Origin: Symbiodinium natans
Taxonomy: Eukaryota > Sar > Dinophyceae > Suessiales > Symbiodiniaceae
DNA: 64,000 nt
Assembly (NCBI GenBank): GCA_905221605.1
Contig: CAJNDS010002675.1
Location: 40,001 to 104,000 of the forward strand
Direction of reading: 5' to 3'
The translations under genes and the position numbers were made by a program. The notes below the pieces were generated by a model that saw only the letters and a list, made by a program, of their open reading frames with translations, was not told the origin of the DNA and searched no databases. Positions 18,955-29,639 of the stretch are shown here, piece by piece. Numbering within the stretch: position 1 is the first letter of the stretch; each line of letters opens with the position of its first letter.

Positions 18955-19670
18955 AGCTCTACCCAGCCTTTGGTGCAGGTGTGCCATCTCCACAAAGGCC
19001 GTTCCCAGCTGCTTCACTGTTTGCCCGAAGAAGCCCTTCGCAAGCCATTCCTGGGCTGCATCCAGCAAGGCCTCGCTCCCTCGGCACAGCGCCTGCGAGT
19101 CGTGGGGGCCTTGTGCCATCCTTGGTCGCCTAGCAAACCCTTATTATAATTAGGGTACCCTTTTTGGGTTGGCTACTTCATAAGAGAACCTTGAACTAAT
19201 GATAGGGGTACCCTTTTTTGGGTTGGCTGCTTTATAAAGGGACGCCCGTTGAACCGACAAAAGAAGGGAACAGGGGGTACCACTGGTAGCCCCCAGCAGC
19301 GAGTCCAGGAGCTCACGCGCGTCATTGGCCGCCAGCTCCTCCAGCATCTGGGTGTCGGAGATCTGGGCGGCAATGAGCCCCAAAGTGGGCTCTGCCGTGG
19401 CCCAGGCCTCCTCTGGCATGTGCTTAAGAGCCCCCAAAACAAGACTTTAACAAAAAAAACAGTCCCTATATGACCCTTCTAAGGAAGAATATGCTTTCAT
19501 GTTTTGGGTGGGGGATTCTTGAGCAATCGGGAGTCCTGCAAGACCTGCTGCTCTGCTGCGCGGCTGCGCCGGACGGCGGTGTAGGCCCAGCGCAGGTCCT
19601 GGAAGCTGGCCTTGCACTGCGTGTAGCTCTCCAGCAGGCGCACGGCGCCCTGGAAGGACCTCATTTCTTG
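18955..19670 (-). CDS. Three-exon host gene fragment, unknown protein
   Basis: Three minus-strand stretches with high-quality coding composition lie in order. Exon 1 is about 19670-19538 and contains RSFQGAVRLLESYTQCKASF. Exon 2 is about 19430-19288 and contains MPEEAWATAEPTLGLIAAQI and LLDSLLGAT. Exon 3 is about 19117-18955 and contains ALLDAAQEWLAKGFFGQTVK and FVEMAHLHQRLG. All are helix-rich, GC-rich and Ala/Leu/Gln-rich, as in an alpha-solenoid or helical-bundle protein. Intron 2 holds two introner-like repeats. Splice sites are noncanonical or unclear, which is common in dinoflagellates. I do not recognise the family, and the ends are not defined. Confidence 0.5.
19152..19200 (-). repeat. 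Introner-like repeat, truncated copy 2
   Basis: Starts AGGGTACCCTTTTTGGGTTG, followed by GCTACTTCATAAG, and stops after about 49 bp. It lies in the intron between exons 2 and 3 of the gene at 18955-19670. Confidence 0.5.
19204..19285 (-). repeat. Introner-like repeat, copy 3
   Basis: An 82-bp unit from AGGGGTACCC to GGGGGTACCACTGG. It shares its core (TTTTTTGGGTTGGCTGCTTT, then ATAAAGGGA) and inverted GGTACC termini with 1047-1119. On the minus strand its edge coincides with the end of exon 2, as expected if the repeat created the intron (inference). Confidence 0.55.
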
Positions 19671-19785
19671 GGGGCGGGCGGGGGGGGGGGGGAACTTTTG
19701 GATTGTGATCCGTGCGGCTATGGAAAAACGATGCTGACTTTACGAGGAGTGTGATTCTTCAACCACACTTGTCTAAAACTGTACA

Positions 19786-19872
19786 TATATATATACATAA
19801 ATATATATATATATCTATATATATATATTTTTTTTTATTTAGCAAGCATATATATATATATCTATCTATGTG
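19786..19872. repeat. (AT)n microsatellite
   Basis: Alternating AT with interruptions (TATATATCTATATATATAT) and a central T tract. Confidence 0.9.
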
Positions 19873-20030
19873 ATTTCGATTCTTCGGACTTTGGCTCGAA
19901 GCTCACAGCCCTCTCCTCTCCTGAGGCCCGAAGGCCTCAGGTACTTCTCGTACGCGTCCAAGTACCTCGAAACTCGGGGGACCCCGCAATAAGCCAACAG
20001 AAGCAGACAAGCTCAAGAGCTGGTTGGGAT

Positions 20031-20192
20031 AGGGTTTAGGGTTTAGGGTTTAGGGTTTAGGGTCTAGGGTCTAGGGTTGAGGGTTTAGGGTTTAGGGTCT
20101 AGGGTCTAGGGTTGAGGGTTTAGGGTTTAGGGTTTAGGGTTTAGGGTTTAAGGGCTGAGGGTTTAGGGTTTAGGGTTTAGGGTTGAGGGTAG
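20031..20192 (+). repeat. Telomere-like TTTAGGG array, rightmost large array
   Basis: About 23 units with a higher-order pattern (GTCTAGGGTCTAGGGTTGAG occurs twice). To the right only a trace remains (20645-20660), so the telomere-like zone ends here. Confidence 0.9.
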
Positions 20193-20420
20193 AGAAAAGC
20201 CATCTTGGATAAGCTTGGACAAAATGGGTGGCAAAAATGGCCCCATGTCTATTTCTCCACTTCCACAAGAAGATGGATTCGAGATGGATCACAGGTTCAT
20301 CTTGTCGGCTCCCCTTAGCGTCAAGGTGCCGGTCTATGCTGCTTCGCAGTGTCCACCACAGCGTGTCGAGCGCACGCAGGGCCGAAGTCACGGAGAGGCG
20401 GCGCACGTCTTCCTAGCGCG
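20193..20420 (-). CDS. Exon-like ORF, hypothetical
   Basis: A minus-strand frame with protein-like composition (RALDTLWWTLRSSIDRHLDA, then LESIFLWKWRNRHG, then AYPRWLF). It runs into the telomere-like array at its 3' side. No family is recognised. It is probably a host exon or a relic. Confidence 0.3.
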
Positions 20421-21359
20421 TCGGAAGGGGCTGGGCCACTGTCCGACTGATGATACTACCAGCCACGACGAGGAGAAAATCAGAACAACTCACTCAATCG
20501 GGGTGCGCACGTGAGCATTAGGGCTAGAACAAAGGATTCCCTTTTTTCAGGTGAGGGGCTGACGGTGGGGTCGTCCTTCTCTCCGAACCTTAAACCCTCA
20601 TCTCGGAGCCAGAAACTCTTGTACTCGCACACGACGAGGATCAGGTTTAGGGTTTAGGGGTCAGGGGCTCGGGCGTTAGCAAAGACTGCGCTCTCCGTAC
20701 CTTGTCCTTGCCGAAAGCTAAGCTCTTACTGGTTCGTCCTAGGGTGTGGGGCATGAAGGTGGTTCAAATCTATATATGTGTATACAAAAACTCATAAAAA
20801 GTACACAAAATCCACAAATGTGTAAGTACTGAAATGGTAATATGCACATATGGCATACATTTTGCATAATACCTCTCCCCCCTATCTCCTTTTCCACCAC
20901 CTCCTTCCCAGGGCCCCACCTCCCCCCGCAGGTCTCCACACGCCATCAGAAGCCACAGACACGCCACCATACAGCAACACCACAGACCCGACAAGCCTCA
21001 TCTTCTTGCAAGATGTCACCCAATCCCCTGGCTCCTGTGATATAGAAGCTTCACGTTTCTTCGCAGCCTCAAAAATGCTCAAATGCCCAATGGCTGCTAC
21101 ACGGGGCGTCCTGCAGGCCAGAGACGCCCAATTCTGATAGCTGCAGCTGCCACAGCCTGGGAGAAAGGGCTCGCACAACCCCGTAATTACCTTAAACCGC
21201 AAGACCTAAAGTCTTGCCAAGCAGCCTACTACTCGAGGAAGCACGTAGATAGACCCCTAGCTTGTGCGTCTCGGTCCGCAGGACCCTGTTCATGTCCAGC
21301 GCGTAGGCGGCGACCCTGACGATCAAGGCTGAGGAATTGGGGTTCTGACCTTCTTATCA

Positions 21360-21371
21360 ATAGCGCTACCA
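21360..21371 (-). promoter_or_regulatory. Primer binding site of element D fragment
   Basis: On the minus strand, TGGTAGCGCTATTG begins directly inside the LTR at 21372-21767. TGGTAGCG matches the Ty1-type primer site complementary to the 3' end of initiator tRNA-Met. This shows that the LTR is a 5' LTR whose element extends to the left. Confidence 0.6.
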
Positions 21372-21767
21372 CGTGAAAAACCGAAGGTCCCTCTGGTACC
21401 TTTTCCCTTGAAAGCACGAACCCTGACCTCTCACACAAGTGCGGACAGCTCTCTCTTTTTCACAGTCAGAGCCACTTGAGCCTTGAGCCATGAGCCTTGA
21501 GCCAAAAGTCACGAAGTGCACAAACTAAACGAATTCTCTCTTGTGAGCTTAAACTCAGCTTCAGAACGAAGTTCCTACACATTGCACACTCACTTTAAAT
21601 AGCGTATTGGGCAAAAACACACTCGTATGATTTCCTTGGAAATCAACGAGGCATAAACCATTGAGGATGGGATCACACGGATTCCCAATCACTCCGAAGC
21701 AAAACAAACCTATACAAGCTGATCCAAAACATGACAAAACCATCACTGATCAGCTACAATCTTCCAC
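21372..21767 (-). repeat. LTR of family B/D, 5' LTR of a truncated element (D)
   Basis: A 396-bp sequence repeated at 33586-33981 in the same orientation, with only about two base differences seen and no length difference. The inner core starts and ends TG...CA (21374-21766). A minus-strand primer site lies at its left, so it is the 5' LTR of a minus-strand element. Little recognisable internal sequence remains to the left. It contains a row of spliced-leader-like strings (21474-21507). Confidence 0.75.
21474..21507 (-). other. Spliced-leader-like tandem strings in family B/D LTR
   Basis: On the minus (sense) strand the LTR reads TTTTGGCTCAAG, then CATGGCTCAAG, then GGCTCAAG in tandem. The dinoflagellate spliced leader ends in TTTTGGCTCAAG. 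Tandem truncated leaders are the known footprint of trans-spliced mRNA that was reverse transcribed and reinserted. The second LTR copy has the same block at 33688-33721. Confidence 0.6.
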
Positions 21768-22344
21768 AGCTCGCGAGTGGCAAGTCCCCAACTGCATGGA
21801 CGTCGTAAGTGCATTCGTCAAAGAGACTCCAAAGAACTCCGGCGTGTTCCCCCGTGGGAATCGCAAAGAAGAGCATTCCCCTCAGACCTTCCAAGAGAAG
21901 TCGGAACCAGTGCGAATTAACTGATGCAAGACAGGCCACAGACTGCATAGCCAATTGGCACCAATGAAGCATGTGCCAATGAAAGTCTTAGCCGCCCGAG
22001 ACCTAGCCGATCTTTATTTCTTCTTATGCTCCAACTAAGCCAAGCCTGGAAGGCATCAGCGGCATTTTCAGTGCCATGAACACTCTGCAATGGCAGGGCA
22101 AGAACAACCTTGATGTTGCAGAGATCCGCCTAGGACCAGCAAGGCCACCGGGGACAAATCCAAGGACAGAGCTTGCGGCAGAGCAAGAGTACGGGCGTAC
22201 TCAAGCTGCCTTGGGTCGCTATCAAGGCAATCTTCCTCTGTTGACATGCTCAAGTTGGGCCGCAAGGCAACGAGTCGTATAGTGTGGCGGCAGGAAAGTG
22301 ACGTCGCGGGGCAGCCTCAGACTCCCATGAGCCAAAGCACTACT

Positions 22345-22599
22345 ACGCTAGTGTGAGCCAAAAGACGGCAAGAAGGCGTTGCCAATGCAGCAAAGCCAGC
22401 CGTCCTAGCATCAAAGTAGGCTGTGGGAGCCGCGGAGACCAATCTAAACAGGTGACCTTCGAAGGTGAGGCACTTGTACTCAAGAAGCACCCTCGCATCC
22501 TCATGGAACGCTGTTTGGATTTTGGTGCACGTGTCCGCAACAAAGCCCTGTTCATCGAAAAGTACGAAAGCCCGACTTTCAAGACAACCACTCCGTTGC
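22345..22599 (-). pseudogene. 3' part of a gene interrupted by element A (DWPVGT family)
   Basis: This is the left flank of element A. Reading the minus strand from the right flank (51439-51139) across the A insertion into this segment keeps one frame open. The junction reads MRQRSGCLESRAFVLFDEQG, and the frame continues through AFHEDARVLLEYK. The product aligns with the frame at 32753-33587 (MRERSGHLECRSFVLADSQG). The target of A was therefore a copy of this gene family. The function is unknown. Confidence 0.6.
22595..22599 (+). repeat. Target site duplication of element A, left (GTTGC)
   Basis: GTTGC directly precedes the left LTR and directly follows the right LTR (51139-51143). Confidence 0.85.
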
Positions 22600-23132
22600 T
22601 GTGAAAGTGTTTGACTTCCTTGTGAGTGCCTTTACAGTTGACAGGATATCTTGCACATGTGACATGAACCACGAGTTGCAACTGTGCTTGAACCGTTTGT
22701 TTGGTGTCAGCAGAAACAGGCATGGACAGCATTTTGGAGCTTGGCTTTGAAAGTGTTTCTTGCTTTGAGCTTGACGGGAGATGCTTGGAGTTGTGCATGA
22801 TAGCAGAGAAGCACTCGAGATGCTTTAGGAGAATCCTTGAAGAAGTGCGTGTTGCTCTGAGTTTGCTCTTTAAACCTTGGCCGCCGACCCTCGCTTCGCT
22901 CGTGTCGTCGTACTGAGGTTCGAGCAGAGTGGCTGTGCACGTATGCTTGTTTTGCTGGAAGCACTGAAGTTCTGAGAAGCATTAGGACGTTTGCATGTGT
23001 TCCTCCTTTGTTTAACAAAGTTGAGATGGAATTCACGAAAGCAAAGCTGCGCTGACTCTGCGAGAGACTTGCCGAACACCTCTGGTGTTTTGGCTCAAGC
23101 GTGGAGTGAAAAAGTGCTCTGCGTTTTTCACA
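22600..23132 (+). repeat. Element A 5' LTR
   Basis: A 533-bp LTR with inverted ends TGTGAAA/TTTCACA. It contains TTTTGGCTCAAG at 23088-23099, a 12-base match to the 3' end of the spliced leader on the sense strand. It differs from the right LTR by small indels and substitutions, so this insertion is older than the family B/D LTRs. Confidence 0.9.
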
Positions 23133-23148
23133 TGGTAGCGGAGCGTCT
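23133..23148 (+). promoter_or_regulatory. Element A primer binding site
   Basis: TGGTAGCGGAGCGTCT starts directly after the LTR. TGGTAGCG is complementary to the initiator tRNA-Met 3' end, as in Ty1. Confidence 0.8.
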
Positions 23149-23168
23149 GAGAACGTTCCAGTAGAGAC

Positions 23169-25500
23169 CATGGCCGTCCAAGCTCCGGGCCTTCTCAGGT
23201 GCCGGTGCCGGACGTGAGTCCTGAAGAAGAGGCTTTGCTGTTTGGTCAAGGACAACGACGCGACCTCAGGAAGCACCGAACCCCTTTGAGTCCCCTCCGG
23301 CAACTCCTGCTCAAGCGCAGGCTTCACCAGGCAGTCAGGCAGTGGGAACCTTGCCCACAGCCAGCAGTGGAGGAACCGAGACTGGGTTTCAAGCCATCGT
23401 GTTGGAAATGCTACGTCAGCAGAACCAGTCTACACTTGAGCTCTTGCGTCAGCAAGGCTACTCAACAGAACCAGCAGTTGATAGCTACTCTCATGAGACG
23501 CATGGACTTAGAGGAGAAACGCTGAAACGAGGCCGCTGAAGCTGCAGCCAAAGCCAAGACTGCCGACCCGTTTTCGGGACCTGGTGCCACAGCAGCGACG
23601 GAGTCGTCTTCGTCTACTTCTTTCAGTGGTGGGTCCACTCTTCAGAACCGAGCGGAGAAGTTCCTTCCGCCTTTGCCATTGCTGGAGCATCAAGGCATGA
23701 GCAAAGGACGCATGCGAGAAGTGGAAACATGGCATGGCTATGTAGAGACTTTGAGCTCGTGGTTGGCTTTGCAGGACGAGTCTTTCGTTCGGGAGCTTCA
23801 GCTGTGTGTGAAGGTGAAACACGAGATACTCCAGAAGGATCTCAGTGTGGAAGTTGCAGCGAGGAGCGCTAAGCTGTTTTACTACCTGACCCAAGCCCTG
23901 GCAAAGTGGGAAAGGGGTCTGGAGTTGCTACGCTCGTGCTCGAAGCGACAGGCTTTGAGTGCCTGTGGGTACGAGGCCATGCGCACCATCACACAGCAGT
24001 ACAGCATAGTGTCCCGCATGGAAGCCGTCTTCGTGCGTGACCAGTGTTTGAAGTTGCAGCACACGTGCCAACATATTCGGCGGCCTACTGACCTCATTAG
24101 GCACCTTGAAGATGAGTTTTCTCGGTCTGAGGCAAAGCTGTCGAATTTCCCTGAACTTCTTCTGTCAGAGGCTGATCGGTGCAGTATCCTTTTGCAAGCG
24201 CTGAATACCGAGCTTCGTCAATACGTTGTCTTGCATGGGAAGAGCAACGACTGGAACTCATTGTGCAGCAGTCTGAAGTACTACGAAGAACAGCTTCGAC
24301 TGTGTGAGGCTCCCGGTGGAACGTCTCGATCCCTCAGTGACACTTTGTGTGATTACTGCGGGAAACGGGGACACCAAGCCGAGAAATGCTGGCAGAAGCA
24401 AAGGGATGAGAAGGCCCGTGGTGGTGGCAGTCCGGACAAAGGCAAGGGCGACCATGGAAAGGATCGAAAGAAGCCTAAGGACAAAGGAAAAGGGGACCGA
24501 AACCCCAAAGGTGGGGGGACTCCCAAAGGTGGAGGAACGCCGCGGGGAGGTGGAACTCCTCGGAGCGAGCAAGGGGACAAGAGCCCCAAAGGACGCGGAA
24601 AGGGCAAGGAGAAGTCGAAGAAGAAGAAAGGAAAAGGGAAAGGCCGTTACTTGGGTGAGCCCGAATCGGAAGCAGACTCTGGGGAAGCCACCTTGATGGC
24701 TTTGGGTTTTTCTGGAGTGCGGGAAGCTTCGGCCGAACCTTCTCTTCCTCCTCGTGTTCTGAACGCGCCTGAAGAGGTGAAGCCGGTAGGCACCGTAGTT
24801 GGAGATTCAATGGGGGCCTTAGGCTCGAAGTTTTCTCAAAGAGGAAACCTCTCTCAGATGTGCTCGCACCTAGGGGTTAGCCCGAGGGATGTTTGGTTGG
24901 TTGATAGTGGGGCTACGTGCCACATAGTTTCCAACCAGTTTATCTCAGGATTTCGTGTGGTGAAGACACACGACAAGGCAGCCAGTCTGTTCAACGCCTC
25001 TGGAGGTTCGATCGACGTTTCGTCTGTGGTCGATATCGAAGTCTACTTCGGTGATGTTCTTCTGAGACTCGGGGAGGTGTTGGTGGCTGATGTCGGGTTT
25101 AACGTCCTCTCTCCATGGTGTGGGGCGGAATTGGGTTGGAAGACCTATCTGTCCAAAACGGGGTCCCGAATGTACAAAGGGAACAAGAAGAGTATCAAGT
25201 TGGTTGGTCACAATCGGGCCTGGTGGGCGTTTAGTGGGGGAAAGAAGTCTAAAGCCTCCTCCAAGAAAGGGGCGGAGGGGCCTAAAGACATGGAACTTGA
25301 TTCACTGAAGGACGCTGTTGTGCCAGGATCTGAGGTTCCTATCCCCTCAGGACAGCGGACCGCTCCCAGGAGCATCTTGAAGAAAGGAGGAAAGAGCCTG
25401 CATAAGGTCGATGAGCTCGATGATGAGCAGTGTGGCCGACACGCTTTGTCTTCAACTCCGTTTTCGTTTCTCCTTCGAGGGTTTAGGTCTGAGATCTTCC
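23169..25500 (+). pseudogene. Element A gag-protease region
   Basis: An ATG at 23169 leads into a frame that needs one shift near 23210 and crosses an in-frame TGA at 23523-23525. The main open part runs from about 23526 and is best seen from 23673. It contains a helical gag domain, a CCHC zinc knuckle (CDYCGKRGHQAEKCW, about 24350) and a Lys/Gly-rich basic stretch. An aspartic protease with the catalytic DSGA (VWLVDSGATCHIVSN, about 24893) follows. The frame stays open to 26240, but beyond about 25500 the sequence no longer looks like a retroelement, so the junction to inserted DNA lies there. In the cell, gag and protease would form and process the cytoplasmic particle. Confidence 0.75.
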
Positions 25501-25851
25501 ATCCCGAAAGTCCTCAAGAAGAGCTTGTTTTCGACAAAGATCTTAGGAAACAGCATGACATGTGTGGCTTGAATTTGATTAGGAAGCAGCATGACATGTT
25601 TGGCTTGAGCTTGCGCTTGATTTTTGAGCTTGGATTGAATTGCTTGAGCATGTTGCTTTGGAACCTTGGGAACATACATGCTTTGGAGCTTGCTTTGCGT
25701 GTGTGCGTCATGTTTTTCATGGGGTGTTTTTCGCTTATGCAAGGGATTGGAGCGCCTTTCGGAGGTGCACGAAGGAACAGATCCGGAGCTTTGAGTGTTT
25801 TGGTTCTAGTAGCCTTTTGCTTTTGTTGCTCGGAAAGCAGCAATCCGCTCC

Positions 25852-27454
25852 ATGATGGGTGGCTCCCAAACCTCTGGGCCTGCGATCGAGGACCCAGTTG
25901 GTGGAGAGGCGAGTGTTTCGCCAATGGTGGGGCCGTCGCCGGAGGAGGCAACGGTCCAGGAGCCAATGGCGCCGGTCCAGGAGCCTTCGCCTACCGACTC
26001 CGAGAATTGGGGGCATTGGCGCCCCATTGCGGCGGACCCCGTGGATATTGGAGATTCCGATGTGCCGAGGATTACTCCGGTGGACACCACGCAGCCACCA
26101 TCCATTCCGGGACAACGCCTGACGGCCTTGCATCATGCTTTGCTTTTCGATATGAGGAGGAGGATTGCGGAGGCTGCCGAGCTTGGGGTCCATTTGTACC
26201 CCGGGCCTGGGGAACCAATGCCCCAGCTTTCCCATTATAATGGGCCCCCAGCAGACCCGAGTGCCATTTACGATTCCCTCGCCATGGCCGGGACCATAGG
26301 CGAGGCCTATGTGGCGCAACATCTGGGGTCTCCGGCGATTACTCGCCAGATCTTTGGTGGGTCTGCTACGTTGGTTCGTCCCAGCGAATATGCAGCCCCG
26401 ACTCCGTGGCACTCGGTGCTTCCGCGGTTTCCGGAAGGTCCACATCCACCACAGGTACTTCCCGAACCTGTGCAAGAAGAAGGTCGCCGTCCCAAAAGAT
26501 TTCGGGAGGTGGCCACCTCCACTGTGGATCAAGACTTGGCTGCAGAAGAGCGCCTCCATCTTCTTCTCCAAGGCAAAGGCCTCTTCGAATGGGGGCTAAG
26601 GCCCCACGACGTCCTGTCAGCCATGGACAGGCTGGGCGTCGCTACCAAGGGCGCTGGGAGGGCGCAACGACCGCCGAGAGCGCGAATGCTCCATAAGCGC
26701 AATGGGGTATCTTCAGCGGCTCCTCATCTGCTTGCGCGCCTTTATCAATGCAAAGGCGGGGGAACGCCCGTTGTTGGCCCTTCACGAGCCGCGTCTCTTC
26801 GAGGGACCGCGCTTTACGCGGTATCGCGACGAACGTGTCGCGTGGGGCGAGCTCACTACGAGTTTGAGGCTTCGAACAGATGCTGCATTGCGGTCGAAGG
26901 AGGCCAGCAATGCCCGCAGGGCCGCGCGAGATTCGCGCCGGAGGTTGAAGCCGAAGGCCCGTGCTGGTCCTGGTGGGTCTACATCAAGCGATTCGAGCTC
27001 CACCTCCGTTTCGGCCGACGAAGACCTCCATGGCGAAGGCCCCGAAGAGGCGCTGAGATTTTGCTTGAAGTGCAGGGAGGACAATATCTCAGTCCAAGAG
27101 GCCCTTTGCCTCCCTACGCCAGAGACGGCGCCACCACCGATGGTGAAGCAAGCAGGAATGGGTGGTCGAGATCCTCCAGCTCCACCAATGGTTCCGGGAA
27201 CTTCGGCTGCAACTCCGGGCCACCACGACGACGGGGATATGCCCCTGGAGCCACCTTCTCCTGCTTCAACAGCCCCGCCTGGGGATTCCATCAGCCGCCC
27301 CCGAGTTCAGGGGGGTCGTGGGGTGGTTTCAGGCCCTGAGTCTAGGGTGCTCGGCCTCCCACAAAGGGCAACTCAGAAACACGCAACAAGGCGCCAACGA
27401 CTTCGCAGCAAACCCCAGCCGGAAACCTTAGACCCCGAGCCTTACAAACCTTAA
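25852..27454 (+). pseudogene. Hypothetical plus-strand gene inside element A, frame shifts near 26700
   Basis: The frame starting MMGGSQTSGPAIEDPVGGEA runs with convincing composition to about 26700 (LHHALLFDMRRRIAEAAELG). Beyond that the neighbouring frame looks coding instead (MGYLQRLLICLRAFINAKAG, then FCLKCREDNISVQEALC) and ends at 27454. A frameshift or unspliced intron near 26700 would join them into about 530 residues. CLKC followed by a later Cys could bind a metal. No family is recognised. It may belong to the DNA inserted into A rather than to A. Confidence 0.4.
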
Positions 27455-27480
27455 ACCCTAAACCTTGAACCCCAAAACCC

Positions 27481-29127
27481 TCAAAAACCCTCCGAAAAGC
27501 TCCGAACCCTAGCTGCAGCGTCACTGGGCATGATGACTAGCTGCAGGGCTCGGCTCAACGCAGTACCAATTGAGGTCACCGCACTAGCGACGTTGCCAGG
27601 GATGCAGAAGCGAGGGGGCCGGGGATGTTTGCCGTCCGGAGCATTCGGGTAGAAGAGGACCAATCCCCCATTTGCTTCGAGCTGGTCCTCGGACGCACAA
27701 ACCATGCCAATTGAGTTTGGCGATCGGGCCCCACACGGTATGGACCCGTCCGGCGAGCAACTCCACGGCGAGGCTGGAAGCGAGCCACAGGGCTGTGTCT
27801 CGTCCGTCTCGACTTCCATGCTGCCCAGTGACTCCGTCGAGAGGGTATTGGGCAGTAGATCGAGGACTGCAAACCTTCGCAGCTCTTCTGCTTCCCACCT
27901 GGCAGTGAACAAGGTGTCATGGTCAAGCAACATCAAGACCACCCCTGGCGCAAGGACTCTGAGGACTGCCAGAATTTCGGGCCCCGCCCACGTAAAGTGC
28001 ACAGAAGCTAGCCCCGCTTCCTTGGTGTTAACCAAGATGGGAAACCACCTCTCCTTAAACGGGCCTTCCCACTGCATGCGTGCTACCAAATGCCGGACAA
28101 AGTAGGGGAAGTGCGGAATAGACAAGAAGCAGCGACTATCCATGACCAAGAGCAGGACATGGGCTCCTGCGGACTCAGCAGCCCGGAGCTGTGGAAGTAG
28201 GCAGCCGAGTAATGCATTGTAGTCAATCTCTGGGTGGAGACCTTGCGGCTCAGGCGGTTCGCCGGAAATGGCTCCCGAGGCCAGTTTCAATGGCAGTACG
28301 CCGCTAGGGGTGGGCTCAGGGAAATTCTGATTACTTTCTAGTGCCTGCGCGAGATCCTCAGGCTCCTGAGGCCCCGGCGCATGGTCAGCACTGAGAGTGC
28401 GAAGCTGGCATATAGCCTGCATTGCGGTCGCCGCAAGGACCTGTGGACCTGGGTGGCTAGGGACCTGCCAAGGTGGCAGGTCGGCTGCAACTGGCGCGGG
28501 AGGTGGCCTCCCATGTGGAATTCGCGGCTCGATCCTACTGACCTCACCCACTGGGTATTCTCCAACACGTGGAGGAATCGGCGGTATGGGAGGGCGAGGA
28601 CTATTATCCGGCCAGCAGACCCTAGGTGGATTAGGTGATGGAGTTTGCCAGGGCCCGGGAGACAGGGCTGTCTCCCTACCCGCTCCTTGTTCGGTGACAA
28701 CACTCGCCCAAGGGGGAAGGTCTATCGCGTCACCAGGCAAAGCACTGTGCGTGGACACCGCTCGCCCCATGAGGGCACTGCTATGCGGCATGATGCCGAT
28801 GCCTGGCCTCCATGCATGCAGGAGAAAACAGCGAACCGTGGGTTGCCGGGCGAAGCAGACGGCGTTGCTGTTTCTCAAAAAGGCAGAATGGTCCAGACAC
28901 AACAAGGGTTGTATGTCCGGCGGAAAGTATCGGCACCAACCGGCAGCATCGAGTTCGTGAGGTAGGATGACGCCGGCTTGCATCTGCCTGGTCATTGCGA
29001 TATCACTGGTCCCTAGAGTGGCAAGTGCAGTGAGTTGCCCTCTCCTGGCAACGTGGACTTGGAGCACTTGCGCTCCAACCCGGATCGCGTACGGTTGACA
29101 GGCATACGACTCCATGGCATCACTCAC
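27481..29127 (-). CDS. Block E frame 5: hypothetical protein, weak resemblance to GT-A glycosyltransferases
   Basis: A 548-codon minus-strand frame. The N-terminal third is ordinary globular sequence, the middle (about 150-260) is a Pro-rich linker, and the C-terminal half is globular again. In that half VLMLLDHDTLFTARWEAEEL and NGGLVLFYPN recall the DxD and (N)xGxMxF strands of GT-A sugar transferases. Only these short similarities support the idea. The frame is complete, with a stop. It is the last of five minus-strand frames (33.6-27.5 kb), separated by 0.2-0.5 kb, that may have arrived together. The track start codon is not certain. Confidence 0.4.
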   Translation of the reverse strand: MSDAMESYACQPYAIRVGAQVLQVHVARRGQLTALATLGTSDIAMTRQMQAGVILPHELDAAGWCRYFPPDIQPLLCLDHSAFLRNSNAVCFARQPTVRCFLLHAWRPGIGIMPHSSALMGRAVSTHSALPGDAIDLPPWASVVTEQGAGRETALSPGPWQTPSPNPPRVCWPDNSPRPPIPPIPPRVGEYPVGEVSRIEPRIPHGRPPPAPVAADLPPWQVPSHPGPQVLAATAMQAICQLRTLSADHAPGPQEPEDLAQALESNQNFPEPTPSGVLPLKLASGAISGEPPEPQGLHPEIDYNALLGCLLPQLRAAESAGAHVLLLVMDSRCFLSIPHFPYFVRHLVARMQWEGPFKERWFPILVNTKEAGLASVHFTWAGPEILAVLRVLAPGVVLMLLDHDTLFTARWEAEELRRFAVLDLLPNTLSTESLGSMEVETDETQPCGSLPASPWSCSPDGSIPCGARSPNSIGMVCASEDQLEANGGLVLFYPNAPDGKHPRPPRFCIPGNVASAVTSIGTALSRALQLVIMPSDAAARVRSFSEGF

Positions 29128-29639
29128 CGAACATGGCAGGCCAAACTCATGTGACTACCCCACAGGCAGCGGAGAACCACGAGGCAACCTCCAGACACCA
29201 AGATCCCTGGAAAGCCCTTACAAAAACTAGGGAGGGACTCAAGGAAAGGGAGGACCAAACAAAAAGCACAGCACACAGGAGAGAAGAAGCAGAAAGGCGA
29301 GAAAAAACCAGTCAGGAGCGTTACAACCCTCTACACAATGGGTTCCTCGTTCAGTCAGCCAGCCACCCTTAGCTTGAGCCAGGGCACATCCAACGCGCAA
29401 CCTGAAAAGGGATGCAGCGTGTCATCGCAGGTGGCTGTTACTTGTGGCTGCAATGTGCTGCATGTACAAAGCAATGACCTGGAGACGATGGCATCCTTTA
29501 CTTTGTCCGTGCACAGTAGTAGCACCAGAATGCAGGCGTACCTCGGTTGCTGGTCTGTTTGTAGCGGCAACACAAGGGCCGGCGCGCATAAATCGATTAA
29601 AATGGAAAAAGGAAGGCACTCTCTACCCTGCCCCGACGA

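Noticed and set aside
1-20192. A true chromosome end
   Set aside because: The arrays are short, interrupted and in both orientations, with unique DNA on both sides.
23196-25211. Minus-strand frames opposite element A gag (for example 22707-23327 and 24258-24572)
   Set aside because: They mirror LTR and gag-protease sequence. The plus-strand frame carries the recognisable zinc knuckle and protease motifs.
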